Shown here: one piece after another, positions 9,437 to 17,647 of the stretch
Layout: the number at the start of each line of letters is the position of its first letter
How positions within the stretch are numbered: the stretch's first letter is position 1
From: Acinetobacter sp. ANC 3929
Lineage (GTDB): Bacteria > Pseudomonadota > Gammaproteobacteria > Pseudomonadales > Moraxellaceae
Direction of reading: 5' to 3'
Length of the DNA: 64,000 nt
NCBI RefSeq assembly: GCF_000369405.1
Contig: NZ_KB850000.1
Span: 930,001-994,000 of the forward strand
The notes under the pieces: model-generated
What the model was told of the DNA's origin: nothing
Databases searched by the model: none
The model's input: only the letters and a program-made list of their open reading frames with translations
Translations under genes and position numbers: made by a program

Positions 9437-9591
9437 AAGTCCGAATGCAGTTCTCAAAACTTTAATGTTTTACTATAAAACGTTGCGCAAATGAATTGCC
9501 GAAATGATCAAGTTTTACGTCTATACAATCATATTTAATCTCGTCAAAACCGTTAAACTTGCACAAAATTTAGCTGTGTAGGACGTAGACT

Positions 9592-11106
9592 ATGCGTGAT
9601 GTAACCAAAAATGCGATTCAAAAAACAAAAGTTGCAATTATTGGTGCGGGCTTTGGTGGCTTAGCGATGGCTATTCGACTATTACAAAGTCAAATCAATG
9701 ATTTTGTAATTTTAGAAAAAACCAACGATGTTGGCGGTACATGGCGAGAAAACCAATATCCTGGCGCAGCGTGTGACGTTCAATCACATATGTATTCCCT
9801 TTCATTTGCACCCAAAACAGACTGGTCAAAACGCTATGCTGAGGCAGATGAAATCTTTAATTATATTCAAGACATTACTGAACAATACCAACTTCAAGAT
9901 TATTGCAAATTTAATCATGAAGTAACCAATGCCGAATTTGACGAAAACCGCAATGTATGGACGCTAGATTTTAAAGACCAGACAACTCTTGAGGCTCAAT
10001 TTGTCATCTTTGCGTCTGGTCCTCTCCATGTGCCACAAATTCCTCATATCAAAGGCATTGAGAAATTTAAAGGTAAAGTGTTCCATTCTTCACAATGGGA
10101 TCACAATTACGATCTAAGCGGTAAGGCAGTCGTTTCAATCGGTACTGGTGGCAGCGCGATTCAATATATTCCTGAAATTGCAGCAGAAGTAAAACAGCTT
10201 TATGTGTTCCAGCGCACCGCTGCTTGGGTCATTCCACGAGATGAGCGTAAATATTCTCAGCTCAGTAAAAGCTTATTTAAAGCATCGAATATTTATCGCC
10301 AAATTCACCGTACCCGCCTCTATTGGACCAATGAGTCGCGTGTTGTACCCATTGTGCAGCCACAGATTATGAAATATGGTCAAAAACTTGCTGAAGCCTT
10401 TATCCGTTATCAAGTGAAAGACAAAGAGCTTGCGAAAAAATTGACACCAGATTTTGTCATGGGCTGTAAACGCATCCTTATTTCAAATAAGTATTTCCCA
10501 ACCTTCAACCGTAAAAATGTTGAATTGGTAACGGAAGGCATTCAAGAAATTACAGCCAATGGCATTATCACTAAAGATGGCAAAGAACGCGAAATTGATT
10601 GCTTAATTTATGGGACAGGCTTTATTACAGACCCACGCATTTACTTAAAGCATTTCAATTGTGTTGGTCGTAACGGAATTGAACTTAAACAAGCGTGGAA
10701 AGATGGTGCAGAAAGCTATTATGGTGTAAGCACCAAGAACTTCCCGAATTTGTTCCAGTTACTTGGACCAAATACGATTCTTGGCCATAACTCTGTGATT
10801 TTCATGATCGAGTCTCAGGTCAACTATATTCTACAATTGATCCAAACCGTTGATAAAACAGGCAGCCAAGCGGTTGAGATCAAGCACGAAGTTCAAGACC
10901 AGTTCAATCAACGTGTTCAAGATCAGCTCAAAGGTACAGTTTGGCAAGCAGGTGGCTGTAGCAGTTGGTATCAGGCAGCAGATGGTAAAAACTTTTCTTT
11001 ATGGCCAACCTATACATGGAGATATTGGCTTGAAACACGCAAAGTAAATGTAGCTGATTATAATTTTATCCATATAGCGACGAATGTAAAAAACAATGCC
11101 GCTTAA
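9592..11106 (+). CDS. FAD/NADPH Baeyer-Villiger-type monooxygenase
   Basis: A 504-residue flavin-dependent class B monooxygenase. The FAD Rossmann motif GAGFGG is at 18-23. The NADPH motif GTGGSA is near 184-189. Between them lies a Baeyer-Villiger-like fingerprint, FKGKVFHSSQWD (159-170), with a conserved His and Trp. The DVGGTW segment at 46-51 is also family-typical. It probably inserts oxygen into a ketone, giving an ester or lactone; the substrate is unknown. It is monocistronic with a terminator at 11138-11165, and divergent from an AraC-type gene that is its likely regulator. No short-chain dehydrogenase or esterase is adjacent to define a pathway. Confidence 0.88.
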   Translation: MRDVTKNAIQKTKVAIIGAGFGGLAMAIRLLQSQINDFVILEKTNDVGGTWRENQYPGAACDVQSHMYSLSFAPKTDWSKRYAEADEIFNYIQDITEQYQLQDYCKFNHEVTNAEFDENRNVWTLDFKDQTTLEAQFVIFASGPLHVPQIPHIKGIEKFKGKVFHSSQWDHNYDLSGKAVVSIGTGGSAIQYIPEIAAEVKQLYVFQRTAAWVIPRDERKYSQLSKSLFKASNIYRQIHRTRLYWTNESRVVPIVQPQIMKYGQKLAEAFIRYQVKDKELAKKLTPDFVMGCKRILISNKYFPTFNRKNVELVTEGIQEITANGIITKDGKEREIDCLIYGTGFITDPRIYLKHFNCVGRNGIELKQAWKDGAESYYGVSTKNFPNLFQLLGPNTILGHNSVIFMIESQVNYILQLIQTVDKTGSQAVEIKHEVQDQFNQRVQDQLKGTVWQAGGCSSWYQAADGKNFSLWPTYTWRYWLETRKVNVADYNFIHIATNVKNNAA

Positions 11107-11137
11107 GATGAAATAACCTCATCCTTTCAAACATAAG

Positions 11138-11171
11138 AAGCACCTTTGAACACTCAAAGGTGCTTTTTTAT
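11138..11171 (+). terminator. Terminator after the monooxygenase gene
   Basis: The perfect arms AAGCACCTTTGA and TCAAAGGTGCTT are followed by a T run. Confidence 0.88.
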
Positions 11172-11240
11172 TTCTCCAATTTATTGGTGAGTCTTTAATC
11201 CCCTGTTTTATCTATGCAAACAACAAATAATCATGCTAAC

Positions 11241-11272
11241 ATTTTAACTACCTACCGTTAGGTAGTTAAAAT
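11241..11272. promoter_or_regulatory. Perfect 32-bp palindromic operator upstream of drug exporter
   Basis: The two 14-base arms, ATTTTAACTACCTA and TAGGTAGTTAAAAT, are exact complements around a CCGT centre. The site ends 33 bp before the Bcr/CflA exporter start. The shape is typical of a TetR-family operator. The TetR gene at 12564-13133, just beyond the exporter, is the natural candidate to bind it. Confidence 0.75.
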
Positions 11273-11305
11273 AAATATTGTTTCCCTCGCAAGAGTACAT
11301 AAAAC

Positions 11306-12532
11306 ATGAAAGCTGTTACTCCCATCTCAACGATCAGTTGGTCTTTATTATTACTGCTCTCCCTATTTACAGCCTTAGATGCTCTGGCAATTGATATCTA
11401 TCTGCCTGCTTTTCCACTGCTTGCAGAAAGTTTTGCCACAACGCCAGGTCATATACAGCTCACCCTGTCAGTATTTCTGATTGGACTGGCCATTGGTCAA
11501 GGTATCTACGGTCCATTGCTTGACCGCTTTGGTCGCCGTAATCCATTATTGATCGGAATTGCTATTTTTATCTTGGGGTCAATCTTGGCTGCTGTTGCAC
11601 CCACCATTGAATGGTTGCTGGCAGCACGCTTCTTACAAGCGATTGGTGCTTCAGCGGGTCTAGTGGTTCCAAGAGCCATTATTTCTGATGTGTGTGATGC
11701 TAAAACCAGTGCCAAGAATTTTTCTATCTTGATGCAAGTGATGATGATTGTTCCGATTCTGGCACCCTTGTTGGGTAGCTTGATTCTACGCATCGGCTCA
11801 TGGCATTTAATTTTCTATACATTGGCAGTGCTTGGTTCAATCCTATGGCTATGGGGAAATCAAACCATTCCAGAGACCTTGAAACCACAGTATCGACAAG
11901 CATTGCAATTCACAGCGATCACAAATAGTTATCGAGCACTTTGTTTGAATAAAAGCTTTATCAGTTATACGCTTGCTGGTGGGTTTATCTTAGGTGCTTT
12001 CTTTGTTTACCTCAGCCAATCGCCTTTTATTTTTATTCAGCACTACCATATTCATAATGAAAGTTTTAGTACCTTATTTGCAGCGAATGCCATTGGTTTA
12101 ATTATTCTAGGACAAACCTCAATCCTGTTACTCAAACGTTGGTCGGCTCAACAATTGCTCGTCATCGGTATGTGCTTATTCAGCGGTTCTAGTTTTATTT
12201 TGATGCTCAGCCTATATTTTTATGACTTAAATTTATGGCAGTACATTGCGCTTTTAGGATTAAGCATCTGGTCAACTGGATTCATTTTTGGCAATTTAAC
12301 GGCATTAACCATGCAGCAAAGCCCACAACATTTAACGGGTGCTGCATCTTCATTAATGGGCTTACTACAATATGCTTTCGCGGCACTGATCGGTTTTGTT
12401 GTGAGCTTAATAGAAATCAATATTAGTCTACTTCCAACCAGCCTGTTTATTTGCGGTGCTATCGCTCTGGGCTTATGTCTTTATGCAGCACTAGAACAGC
12501 GTGAATCATTTGCTATAGCAGAAACAAAATAA
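11306..12532 (+). CDS. Bcr/CflA-family MFS drug exporter
   Basis: A 408-residue inner-membrane protein with twelve predicted helices, of the DHA1 drug:proton antiporter family (Bcr/CflA branch). The first helix carries the family LDALAIDIYLPAFP segment, with two acidic residues in the membrane. The loop after helix 2 has the MFS motif GPLLDRFGRRNP. Substrates cannot be predicted reliably; relatives export bicyclomycin, chloramphenicol or sulfonamides. A perfect 32-bp palindrome lies 33 bp upstream and a convergent TetR gene downstream, which together suggest ligand-induced derepression. Confidence 0.9.
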   Translation: MKAVTPISTISWSLLLLLSLFTALDALAIDIYLPAFPLLAESFATTPGHIQLTLSVFLIGLAIGQGIYGPLLDRFGRRNPLLIGIAIFILGSILAAVAPTIEWLLAARFLQAIGASAGLVVPRAIISDVCDAKTSAKNFSILMQVMMIVPILAPLLGSLILRIGSWHLIFYTLAVLGSILWLWGNQTIPETLKPQYRQALQFTAITNSYRALCLNKSFISYTLAGGFILGAFFVYLSQSPFIFIQHYHIHNESFSTLFAANAIGLIILGQTSILLLKRWSAQQLLVIGMCLFSGSSFILMLSLYFYDLNLWQYIALLGLSIWSTGFIFGNLTALTMQQSPQHLTGAASSLMGLLQYAFAALIGFVVSLIEINISLLPTSLFICGAIALGLCLYAALEQRESFAIAETK

Positions 12533-12563
12533 AGAATGCTCTAGATCTGATCAGTGTCTAGAC

Positions 12564-13133
12564 TTAGGCGCTGATCAGAATATTTAATGCTTTTAAAATT
12601 GCGTCCAATCTCAGTTGAAACTTCTGTCGCCCACCATAGATCAACTCACTTTGTAAGGCATCAACAAAACTCATACAAACACGAGCCAAAGCCAAACTAT
12701 CCAGTTGATACTTGTGTTCTACTAAACTTGAGTGTTGAATCGCTTGAGAAAATACCTGTTCTAGCTCTGCCATAAAAACATGCATCGGCTCAATTACCTG
12801 ATCATATAAATGTACAGGCGGGCTAATTAATGCATTCATCCAAAACTGAACCCCGTAAGATGCATCAAAGCGCTGCTCGATACTTTCAAAGTAATGACGT
12901 AATTGCTGCTGGATTTTTTCTCCGCCTTGCAGAACAGTCTTGGCATGCCCTAATTCTTCATCAATCATGATTGGAATGAGACTGAGATAGAGTTCATCCT
13001 TGTTCTTAAAATGCGCATAGATCGAAGGCTTTTTAATCCCTACATCCGTCGCAATTTCATTTAGAGATGTTGCTGCAAAGCCCTGTTTTGCAAAACGTTC
13101 TAATGCCACTTTTTGAATCTTAGCTGCTGTCAC
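12564..13133 (-). CDS. TetR-family repressor next to the MFS exporter
   Basis: A 189-residue TetR/AcrR regulator. The N-terminal helix-turn-helix is TSLNEIATDVGIKKPSIYAHF (residues about 23-43), and the C-terminal half is the ligand and dimerisation domain. A GTG start at 13133 is preceded by GAGG about ten bases upstream. The gene converges with the exporter at 11306-12532. The palindrome at 11241-11272 in front of that exporter is its likely target. No equally good copy is seen before this gene itself, so autoregulation is not evident. Confidence 0.88.
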   Translation of the reverse strand: MTAAKIQKVALERFAKQGFAATSLNEIATDVGIKKPSIYAHFKNKDELYLSLIPIMIDEELGHAKTVLQGGEKIQQQLRHYFESIEQRFDASYGVQFWMNALISPPVHLYDQVIEPMHVFMAELEQVFSQAIQHSSLVEHKYQLDSLALARVCMSFVDALQSELIYGGRQKFQLRLDAILKALNILISA

Positions 13134-13382
13134 AAATCATCTACCTCTGTTACTGCTAAAAGTATATTTCAGCTCACCTTATATTCATAGCAGAATAAGC
13201 CCTTGTATTTATAACTATCTTTTCAAGTGACAATACATCAATCAATCCTTTACCAAGCAAAATGACCTTCGTTTGTGGATATCGGTTCTGCTTCAAAACT
13301 TTCTATATCAAATGATATATAAATCTATTCAAGTATCAGATTTCCCTGCATAATAAATCAGCACTTTAAACATTCAGATTGT

Positions 13383-14300
13383 ATGACCTCTCTTGTTTTA
13401 ATCTTACAAATTTTTATCTGCCTAAGCTTAGGCTATTTTTTAGCCCCACATCTTTCACAAACACTTAAACAATTCGTATTTAGAATTCTTCCTTATTTTT
13501 CTTATATTTTGCTGATTAGTGTGGCTTTTGAACTCACTCAAGCGCTCAACCATATTGAGAACCCTACTGCCATTCTCCCGCCAGCCCTACTGATTGCCTT
13601 TACCACATCAGTGGGTTCATTCTTTATTTGTTTAATGGTGTATAAACTCATTGATCGTCAAAGTGTGCAAGGCAAAATTTCATTGCACCTGTTTTTAAAT
13701 GCCTTAAAGAATATTGGCAAAGCATTTTTAGCTTTAGCACTCGGGATTGTTTTAGGTATGCTTGTAAATACCTCAAAACTTCAAATAACCTTTAATAGTT
13801 GGTACTTGTTACTGGTTTTTATCTTTTTAATTGGCGTTGAATTGGCTTTCACCCAATTTGATCGTAGTTGGTTAAGCTGGAAAATTCTATTGGTTCCCGT
13901 GGCTGCATTTGTTGGTTCATGTTTGGCAGCGCTGTTAAATTATTTCATTTTATCCAATGACTATGATCTCAATGAAGTGATGGCCTTGGCTCAAGGCTAT
14001 GGCTGGTATTCAATGTCGGGGATTTTATTTACAGAATTGCATTCAGCCAAATTGGGTGGAATAGCCTTATTAACCGACTTGTTTAGAGAAATCTTTGCAA
14101 TTTTATTGATGTATTGTCTTGGCTGGCGCTTTCCACGTTCTGCAATCTCAAGTGCTGGGGCAACCTCAATGGATGTTACCCTTACAATGGTAAAGCAATC
14201 ATGTGGCACACATTATGTCCCACATGCCATGATGAGTGGATTGATCTTATCGCTCCTCGCACCACTCTTAATCAGCTTATTTCTGAGTATGAAATTTTAA
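13383..14300 (+). CDS. LysO-family (DUF340) amino acid exporter
   Basis: A 305-residue inner-membrane protein with eight or more helices. It matches the LysO (YbjE, DUF340) family, whose E. coli member exports L-lysine. The conserved C-terminal half includes AQGYGWYSMSG, followed by a helix containing LGGIALLTDLFREI, both hallmarks of the family. Substrate specificity is inferred from the family only. It stands alone and converges with pyrF, with only 13 bp between the stops. Confidence 0.85.
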   Translation: MTSLVLILQIFICLSLGYFLAPHLSQTLKQFVFRILPYFSYILLISVAFELTQALNHIENPTAILPPALLIAFTTSVGSFFICLMVYKLIDRQSVQGKISLHLFLNALKNIGKAFLALALGIVLGMLVNTSKLQITFNSWYLLLVFIFLIGVELAFTQFDRSWLSWKILLVPVAAFVGSCLAALLNYFILSNDYDLNEVMALAQGYGWYSMSGILFTELHSAKLGGIALLTDLFREIFAILLMYCLGWRFPRSAISSAGATSMDVTLTMVKQSCGTHYVPHAMMSGLILSLLAPLLISLFLSMKF

Positions 14301-14313
14301 AAATTTGACTGCA

Positions 14314-14994
14314 TTAGATGGAAGCCAAAATTGATTTCAACATCTCAGTTGGATTTTCAGCTTTGGTAATTGGACGACCGATAACCAAATGCGTTGAGCC
14401 GTCTTGGATTGCTTGTTTTGGCGTTACGATACGTTTTTGGTCATCTGCATTTGAACCCTCTGGGCGAATACCCGGTGTTACCAATGCAAACGTTTGACCT
14501 AACATTTCACGAAGTATTTTGGCTTCTTGTGCTGAACACACCACACCATCCAATCCACTGTCTTGAGTCAGTTTTGCTAAACGCTTTACATGTTCAACAG
14601 GTTCAATATCCAAACCTAGATCACGAAGGTCTTCACGACCCATTGAAGTCAAGACAGTGACTGCGATCAGCTGCGTTTGATAGTTACCTGCTTTGAGTCG
14701 CTCAACACAGGTTTCCATCATCTTGCGACCACCTGAAGCATGTACATTCACCATCCATACACCTAGATCCGCGGCAGCACATACCGCTTGAGCAGTGGTG
14801 TTTGGAATATCATGGAATTTTAAATCAAGAAAAACTTCAAAACCTTTATCTTGCAAGTTCTTAACGATTGATGGACCTTCATGAGTAAAAAGCTCCTTGC
14901 CTACTTTGACACGACAAAGTGACGGATCAAGCTGATCTACAATAGTTAAGGCGTCATATTGGCTTTTTGCGTCTAGGGCAACAATAATACTCAC
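14314..14994 (-). CDS. pyrF: Orotidine 5'-phosphate decarboxylase
   Basis: A 226-residue OMP decarboxylase that converts OMP to UMP, the last step of pyrimidine synthesis. The catalytic charged network is in [10 protein letters not shown], with Asp57, Lys59 and Asp62. The phosphate loop is the [13 protein letters not shown] segment, followed by the C-terminal LVIGRPIT. The length is typical of the short bacterial form. In many relatives pyrF directly follows ihfB and lapA; here azlCD and its regulator lie between. Confidence 0.97.
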   Translation of the reverse strand: MSIIVALDAKSQYDALTIVDQLDPSLCRVKVGKELFTHEGPSIVKNLQDKGFEVFLDLKFHDIPNTTAQAVCAAADLGVWMVNVHASGGRKMMETCVERLKAGNYQTQLIAVTVLTSMGREDLRDLGLDIEPVEHVKRLAKLTQDSGLDGVVCSAQEAKILREMLGQTFALVTPGIRPEGSNADDQKRIVTPKQAIQDGSTHLVIGRPITKAENPTEMLKSILASI

Positions 14995-15107
14995 GAATCT
15001 AGTTCCATCACATAAAAATCGGCTAATTATAAAGTGATTAATAAAATGAACAAAGCAAGAAAGTCATCATTATGAAAAAAAGCTTTTCCAAAATGATGAA
15101 ATGATCT

Positions 15108-15656
15108 CTATCTTTGCTCTGATATCAAAATCGCTCTGGTATCTACTTCTAAGGCTTCAAAGATATGCGCTTGATCTGCGGGATAACAAATATAATCCCC
15201 TTCATTCAGGACAATAGGTTCTGCAATTAAACCCACTTTTGCTCGCCCTTTCATCAGAATAATATGTTCAATACTACCAATCGGATGTGGCTGACTACAA
15301 CGCGGCTCACCGGGTTGTGTTGTTAACATATATACATCACGCCTAGCACCCGTTGGGCAATTGGCCAATAAGATTGCTTGATAGTGAGCAATTTCAGAAC
15401 TTACCGATGGGCCATCACCAAAACGAATCACTTGTGTTTGTGTAATATTCGATTCCATTAATTTCGCAAATGGAATATCTAAAGCAACACATAAAGCCCA
15501 TAAAGTTTCCAGACTTGGATTCCCTTGAGCTGCTTCCAATTGAGAAAGCGTCGATTTCGCGATTCCCGCTCGGCGAGCCACTTCGGCTAATGATAATCCA
15601 GACTTCTGTCTTTCTCTTTGTAAGCCTTTCGCAACAATTTCAATTGGCAAAGTCAT
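15108..15656 (-). CDS. XRE-type regulator with C-terminal cupin domain
   Basis: A 182-residue two-domain regulator. An N-terminal lambda-repressor-like HTH (residues about 10-62, SLAEVARRAGIAKSTLSQLE) is joined to a C-terminal cupin (about 105-180, with HPIGSIEHIILMKG and EGDYICYPADQAHIF). It is divergent from azlC-azlD with a palindrome-rich intergenic region at 15678-15731, so it very probably controls that exporter and itself. The cupin may sense an amino acid or metabolite. Proteins of this architecture next to azlCD are common. Confidence 0.9.
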   Translation of the reverse strand: MTLPIEIVAKGLQRERQKSGLSLAEVARRAGIAKSTLSQLEAAQGNPSLETLWALCVALDIPFAKLMESNITQTQVIRFGDGPSVSSEIAHYQAILLANCPTGARRDVYMLTTQPGEPRCSQPHPIGSIEHIILMKGRAKVGLIAEPIVLNEGDYICYPADQAHIFEALEVDTRAILISEQR

Positions 15657-15677
15657 ATAACACCATAAAAAACGAGT

Positions 15678-15731
15678 GTTCGTTTTGACGAACGATATAA
15701 AATTAATCTATTATATCGTACGTTCGTTTGA
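15678..15731. promoter_or_regulatory. Palindromic operator region between XRE regulator and azlC
   Basis: Two overlapping dyads are visible. GTTCG/CGAAC is centred on 15685. ACGATATAA/TTATATCGT has 9-base arms (15692-15700 and 15711-15719). A GTTCGTTTGA-like repeat of the first half-site follows at 15722-15731. This is the expected binding region of the XRE-cupin regulator on the shared azlC promoter. Confidence 0.65.
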
Positions 15732-15745
15732 TATAGAAAACAAAG

Positions 15746-16402
15746 ATGCAAGATAAAGAACGATTTAATCTAATCAAAGCCATCATACTAATTTCGATTG
15801 CAACTGGAATTGTCGGTATTTCCTTAGGCTCTGTTGCTGCGAGCTTTGATGTACCCTTGTGGATTCCTTTGCTGTTATCACTTACTGTACTCGCAGGTGC
15901 CGCAGAATTTACGTTTATTGGTATGATTGCAACGGGCACAAATCCGATTTTCGCAGCTTTGACTGGCATATTAATCAATTTACGCCACCTACCATTTGGA
16001 TTATCTGTTGCAACATTTATTGAAAAAAATGCTTATCGATTTGTTGCCTGCCATATCATGAATGATGAAAGTGTCATGTTTGGATTGAGCCAGCAAGATG
16101 ATCAAGCCAAGCAAAAAGCGTATTGGATGTGTGGAATAGGGATTGCTATTCTTTGGCCGATTGGTGTGCTTATTGGCTATCTATTGAGTAAAAACATTCC
16201 AGATATTTATGCATTTGGTATTGATGCCGCATTCCCAGCCATTCTGTTCGCCTTAATACTACCCATGCTCAGAAATAAAACCACGCGTCATCGTGTGCTT
16301 TTAGGCAGCACACTGTCCTTGGCATCTATCCCCTTACTACCAACTGGCTTACCTGTACTCGTTTCCATGTTAGGTCTACTGTTAAAAGGCAAGTCAAAAT
16401 GA
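15746..16402 (+). CDS. azlC: AzlC-family branched-chain amino acid exporter, large subunit
   Basis: A 218-residue inner-membrane protein of the AzlC family, about seven helices. It carries the conserved GAAEFTFIGM and LINLRHLPFGLS segments. Together with AzlD it exports branched-chain amino acids and, in some homologues, their analogues. The stop overlaps the azlD start by four bases (ATGA), indicating translational coupling. It is divergent from the XRE-cupin regulator, with a dyad-rich operator between. Confidence 0.92.
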   Translation: MQDKERFNLIKAIILISIATGIVGISLGSVAASFDVPLWIPLLLSLTVLAGAAEFTFIGMIATGTNPIFAALTGILINLRHLPFGLSVATFIEKNAYRFVACHIMNDESVMFGLSQQDDQAKQKAYWMCGIGIAILWPIGVLIGYLLSKNIPDIYAFGIDAAFPAILFALILPMLRNKTTRHRVLLGSTLSLASIPLLPTGLPVLVSMLGLLLKGKSK

Positions 16403-16725
16403 AATATAGTGAAAGTTATATCTTTATTGGAATTATTGTACTTGCCCTTGGCACATATTTGATTCGCTACTCAGGTTTTTATCTCGCCAATCGCATGACC
16501 TTCAAAGAACAGCATAAACAACTTCTTGCTGACTCCGCTTGCGTACTGCTCTTTACCTTAGCTATCTTTAATACGCTTTTTACAGAAACCCATTTTAGTG
16601 GCATCAGTAAAATCATTGGTGTTTGTGTCGCAATCATTTTCGCATGGAAAAAATATTCACTGATTGTTGTTATTCTGGTGGCCATGTTGATAACTGCAAC
16701 TTTAAGATATCTCGGTTTACCATAA
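16399..16725 (+). CDS. azlD: AzlD-family exporter small subunit
   Basis: A 108-residue membrane protein with about four helices, of the AzlD family. It includes the typical TYLIRYSGFYLANR segment in its first half. It partners AzlC in amino acid export. It overlaps azlC by four bases, and a strong hairpin terminator follows at 16727-16759, so the operon is azlC-azlD only. Confidence 0.92.
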   Translation: MKYSESYIFIGIIVLALGTYLIRYSGFYLANRMTFKEQHKQLLADSACVLLFTLAIFNTLFTETHFSGISKIIGVCVAIIFAWKKYSLIVVILVAMLITATLRYLGLP

Positions 16726-16726
16726 A

Positions 16727-16762
16727 AAATAGCCCTTTAAATCAAATAAAGGGCTATTTCTT
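16727..16762. terminator. Terminator between azlD and the converging lapA-like gene
   Basis: The arms AAATAGCCCTTTA and TAAAGGGCTATTT surround a short loop, with A and T runs on either side. It can serve both converging transcripts. Confidence 0.85.
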
Positions 16763-16808
16763 TGGATTATAAAATCTTCAGACTTTACAACCCTCAAAAT
16801 ATTCTCAA

Positions 16809-17174
16809 TTACAGTGGAGTACGAGTTTGACTCTCAGGATTAATATCCAACACTGTTTTTTCATGTCTCACACTTGCAGCAGCTTCTGCGGCAGCTTGTT
16901 GTGCGAGCTGAATTTGCTCTTTGCGAAGATGATCAATATCTTTACGAAGTCGTTTAATTTCCCAACTGGTCTGGAAAACTCGGAAAACTTGAACACCAAG
17001 TAATAAACCAACCACAATACCTAATGCTAAAGTCAATAACAGGAGAAGACCTAAACGCATTGCTGGGACTTGGGTAAATAATAAATCTACTTGTAGTTCA
17101 GCTGGATTTTGAAGAACCAAAGCGAGTGAATAGCCAAAAATGGCAACAAGTAATGCAATTAATACATAACGCAT
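16809..17174 (-). CDS. LapA-domain (DUF1049) inner-membrane protein
   Basis: A 121-residue protein with two membrane helices (about residues 4-22 and 40-63) and a cytoplasmic coiled coil (about 70-100, IKRLRKDIDHLRKEQ). This is the LapA/YciS architecture; in E. coli LapA works with LapB to regulate LpxC turnover and LPS level. ATG 17174 is chosen over GTG 17180 because GAGG lies just upstream of the ATG. It follows ihfB by 14 bp, the usual rpsA-ihfB-lapA arrangement. LapB (YciM) is not in the window. Confidence 0.85.
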   Translation of the reverse strand: MRYVLIALLVAIFGYSLALVLQNPAELQVDLLFTQVPAMRLGLLLLLTLALGIVVGLLLGVQVFRVFQTSWEIKRLRKDIDHLRKEQIQLAQQAAAEAAASVRHEKTVLDINPESQTRTPL

Positions 17175-17188
17175 AAACACCTCAATTC

Positions 17189-17491
17189 TTATTCACCAGA
17201 TTCGTTTACTGCATCACGAAGTGCTTTACCAGGTTTAAAGTGTGGAACTGCTTTCGCTGCAACATCAACAGATCGACCAGTTTTAGGGTTACGTCCTAAA
17301 CGTGGCTCACGGTGATGCAAAGCAAAACTACCAAAACCACGGATCTCAATACGATCGCCACTTGAAAGTGCTTCGATCATTTGATCAATCATAATCTTAA
17401 CTGCATCTTCAACTAAAGGCTCAGCTAAGTGTGGGTTTTTAAGTGCAATCCGTTCAATTAAATCAGATTTATTAAGTGCTTCAGTAGTCAT
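17189..17491 (-). CDS. ihfB: Integration host factor subunit beta
   Basis: A 100-residue DNA-bending protein. The HU/IHF core is complete, including [20 protein letters not shown] in the DNA-gripping beta arm with its intercalating Pro, and the C-terminal [10 protein letters not shown]. It pairs with IhfA to bend DNA in recombination and transcription. It sits downstream of rpsA and upstream of the lapA-like gene. A long hairpin in the rpsA-ihfB gap may set its expression apart from rpsA. Confidence 0.96.
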   Translation of the reverse strand: MTTEALNKSDLIERIALKNPHLAEPLVEDAVKIMIDQMIEALSSGDRIEIRGFGSFALHHREPRLGRNPKTGRSVDVAAKAVPHFKPGKALRDAVNESGE

Positions 17492-17552
17492 CGATGACCT
17501 CTTTAATTATTGCTACTTTTCAATGTTTTTAATAATAACCTGTTTAAATACA

Positions 17553-17590
17553 AAACGGTAGCGCAGTATATAATTACTACGCTACCGTTT
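17553..17590. other. Long-armed hairpin between rpsA and ihfB
   Basis: The arms AAACGGTAGCG and CGCTACCGTTT (11 bp, perfect) flank a 16-base AT-rich loop. There is no clean U-tract, so it is more likely an mRNA processing or stability element, or a weak attenuator, than a strong terminator. Confidence 0.5.
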
Positions 17591-17609
17591 GCAGTATTTT
17601 TGTATAAAA

Positions 17610-17641
17610 AGTACGTCTCTGTTACAAGAAACGTACCTTTT
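17610..17641 (-). terminator. Terminator after rpsA
   Basis: On the minus strand, GTACGT and ACGTAC arms are followed by TTTTTA directly after the rpsA stop. Confidence 0.65.
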
Positions 17642-17647
17642 AACAAA

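Noticed and set aside
12540-12590. CTGATCAG copies between the exporter and TetR genes as a terminator
   Set aside because: The copies are palindromic restriction-like words with no U-tract; pairing between them is weak.
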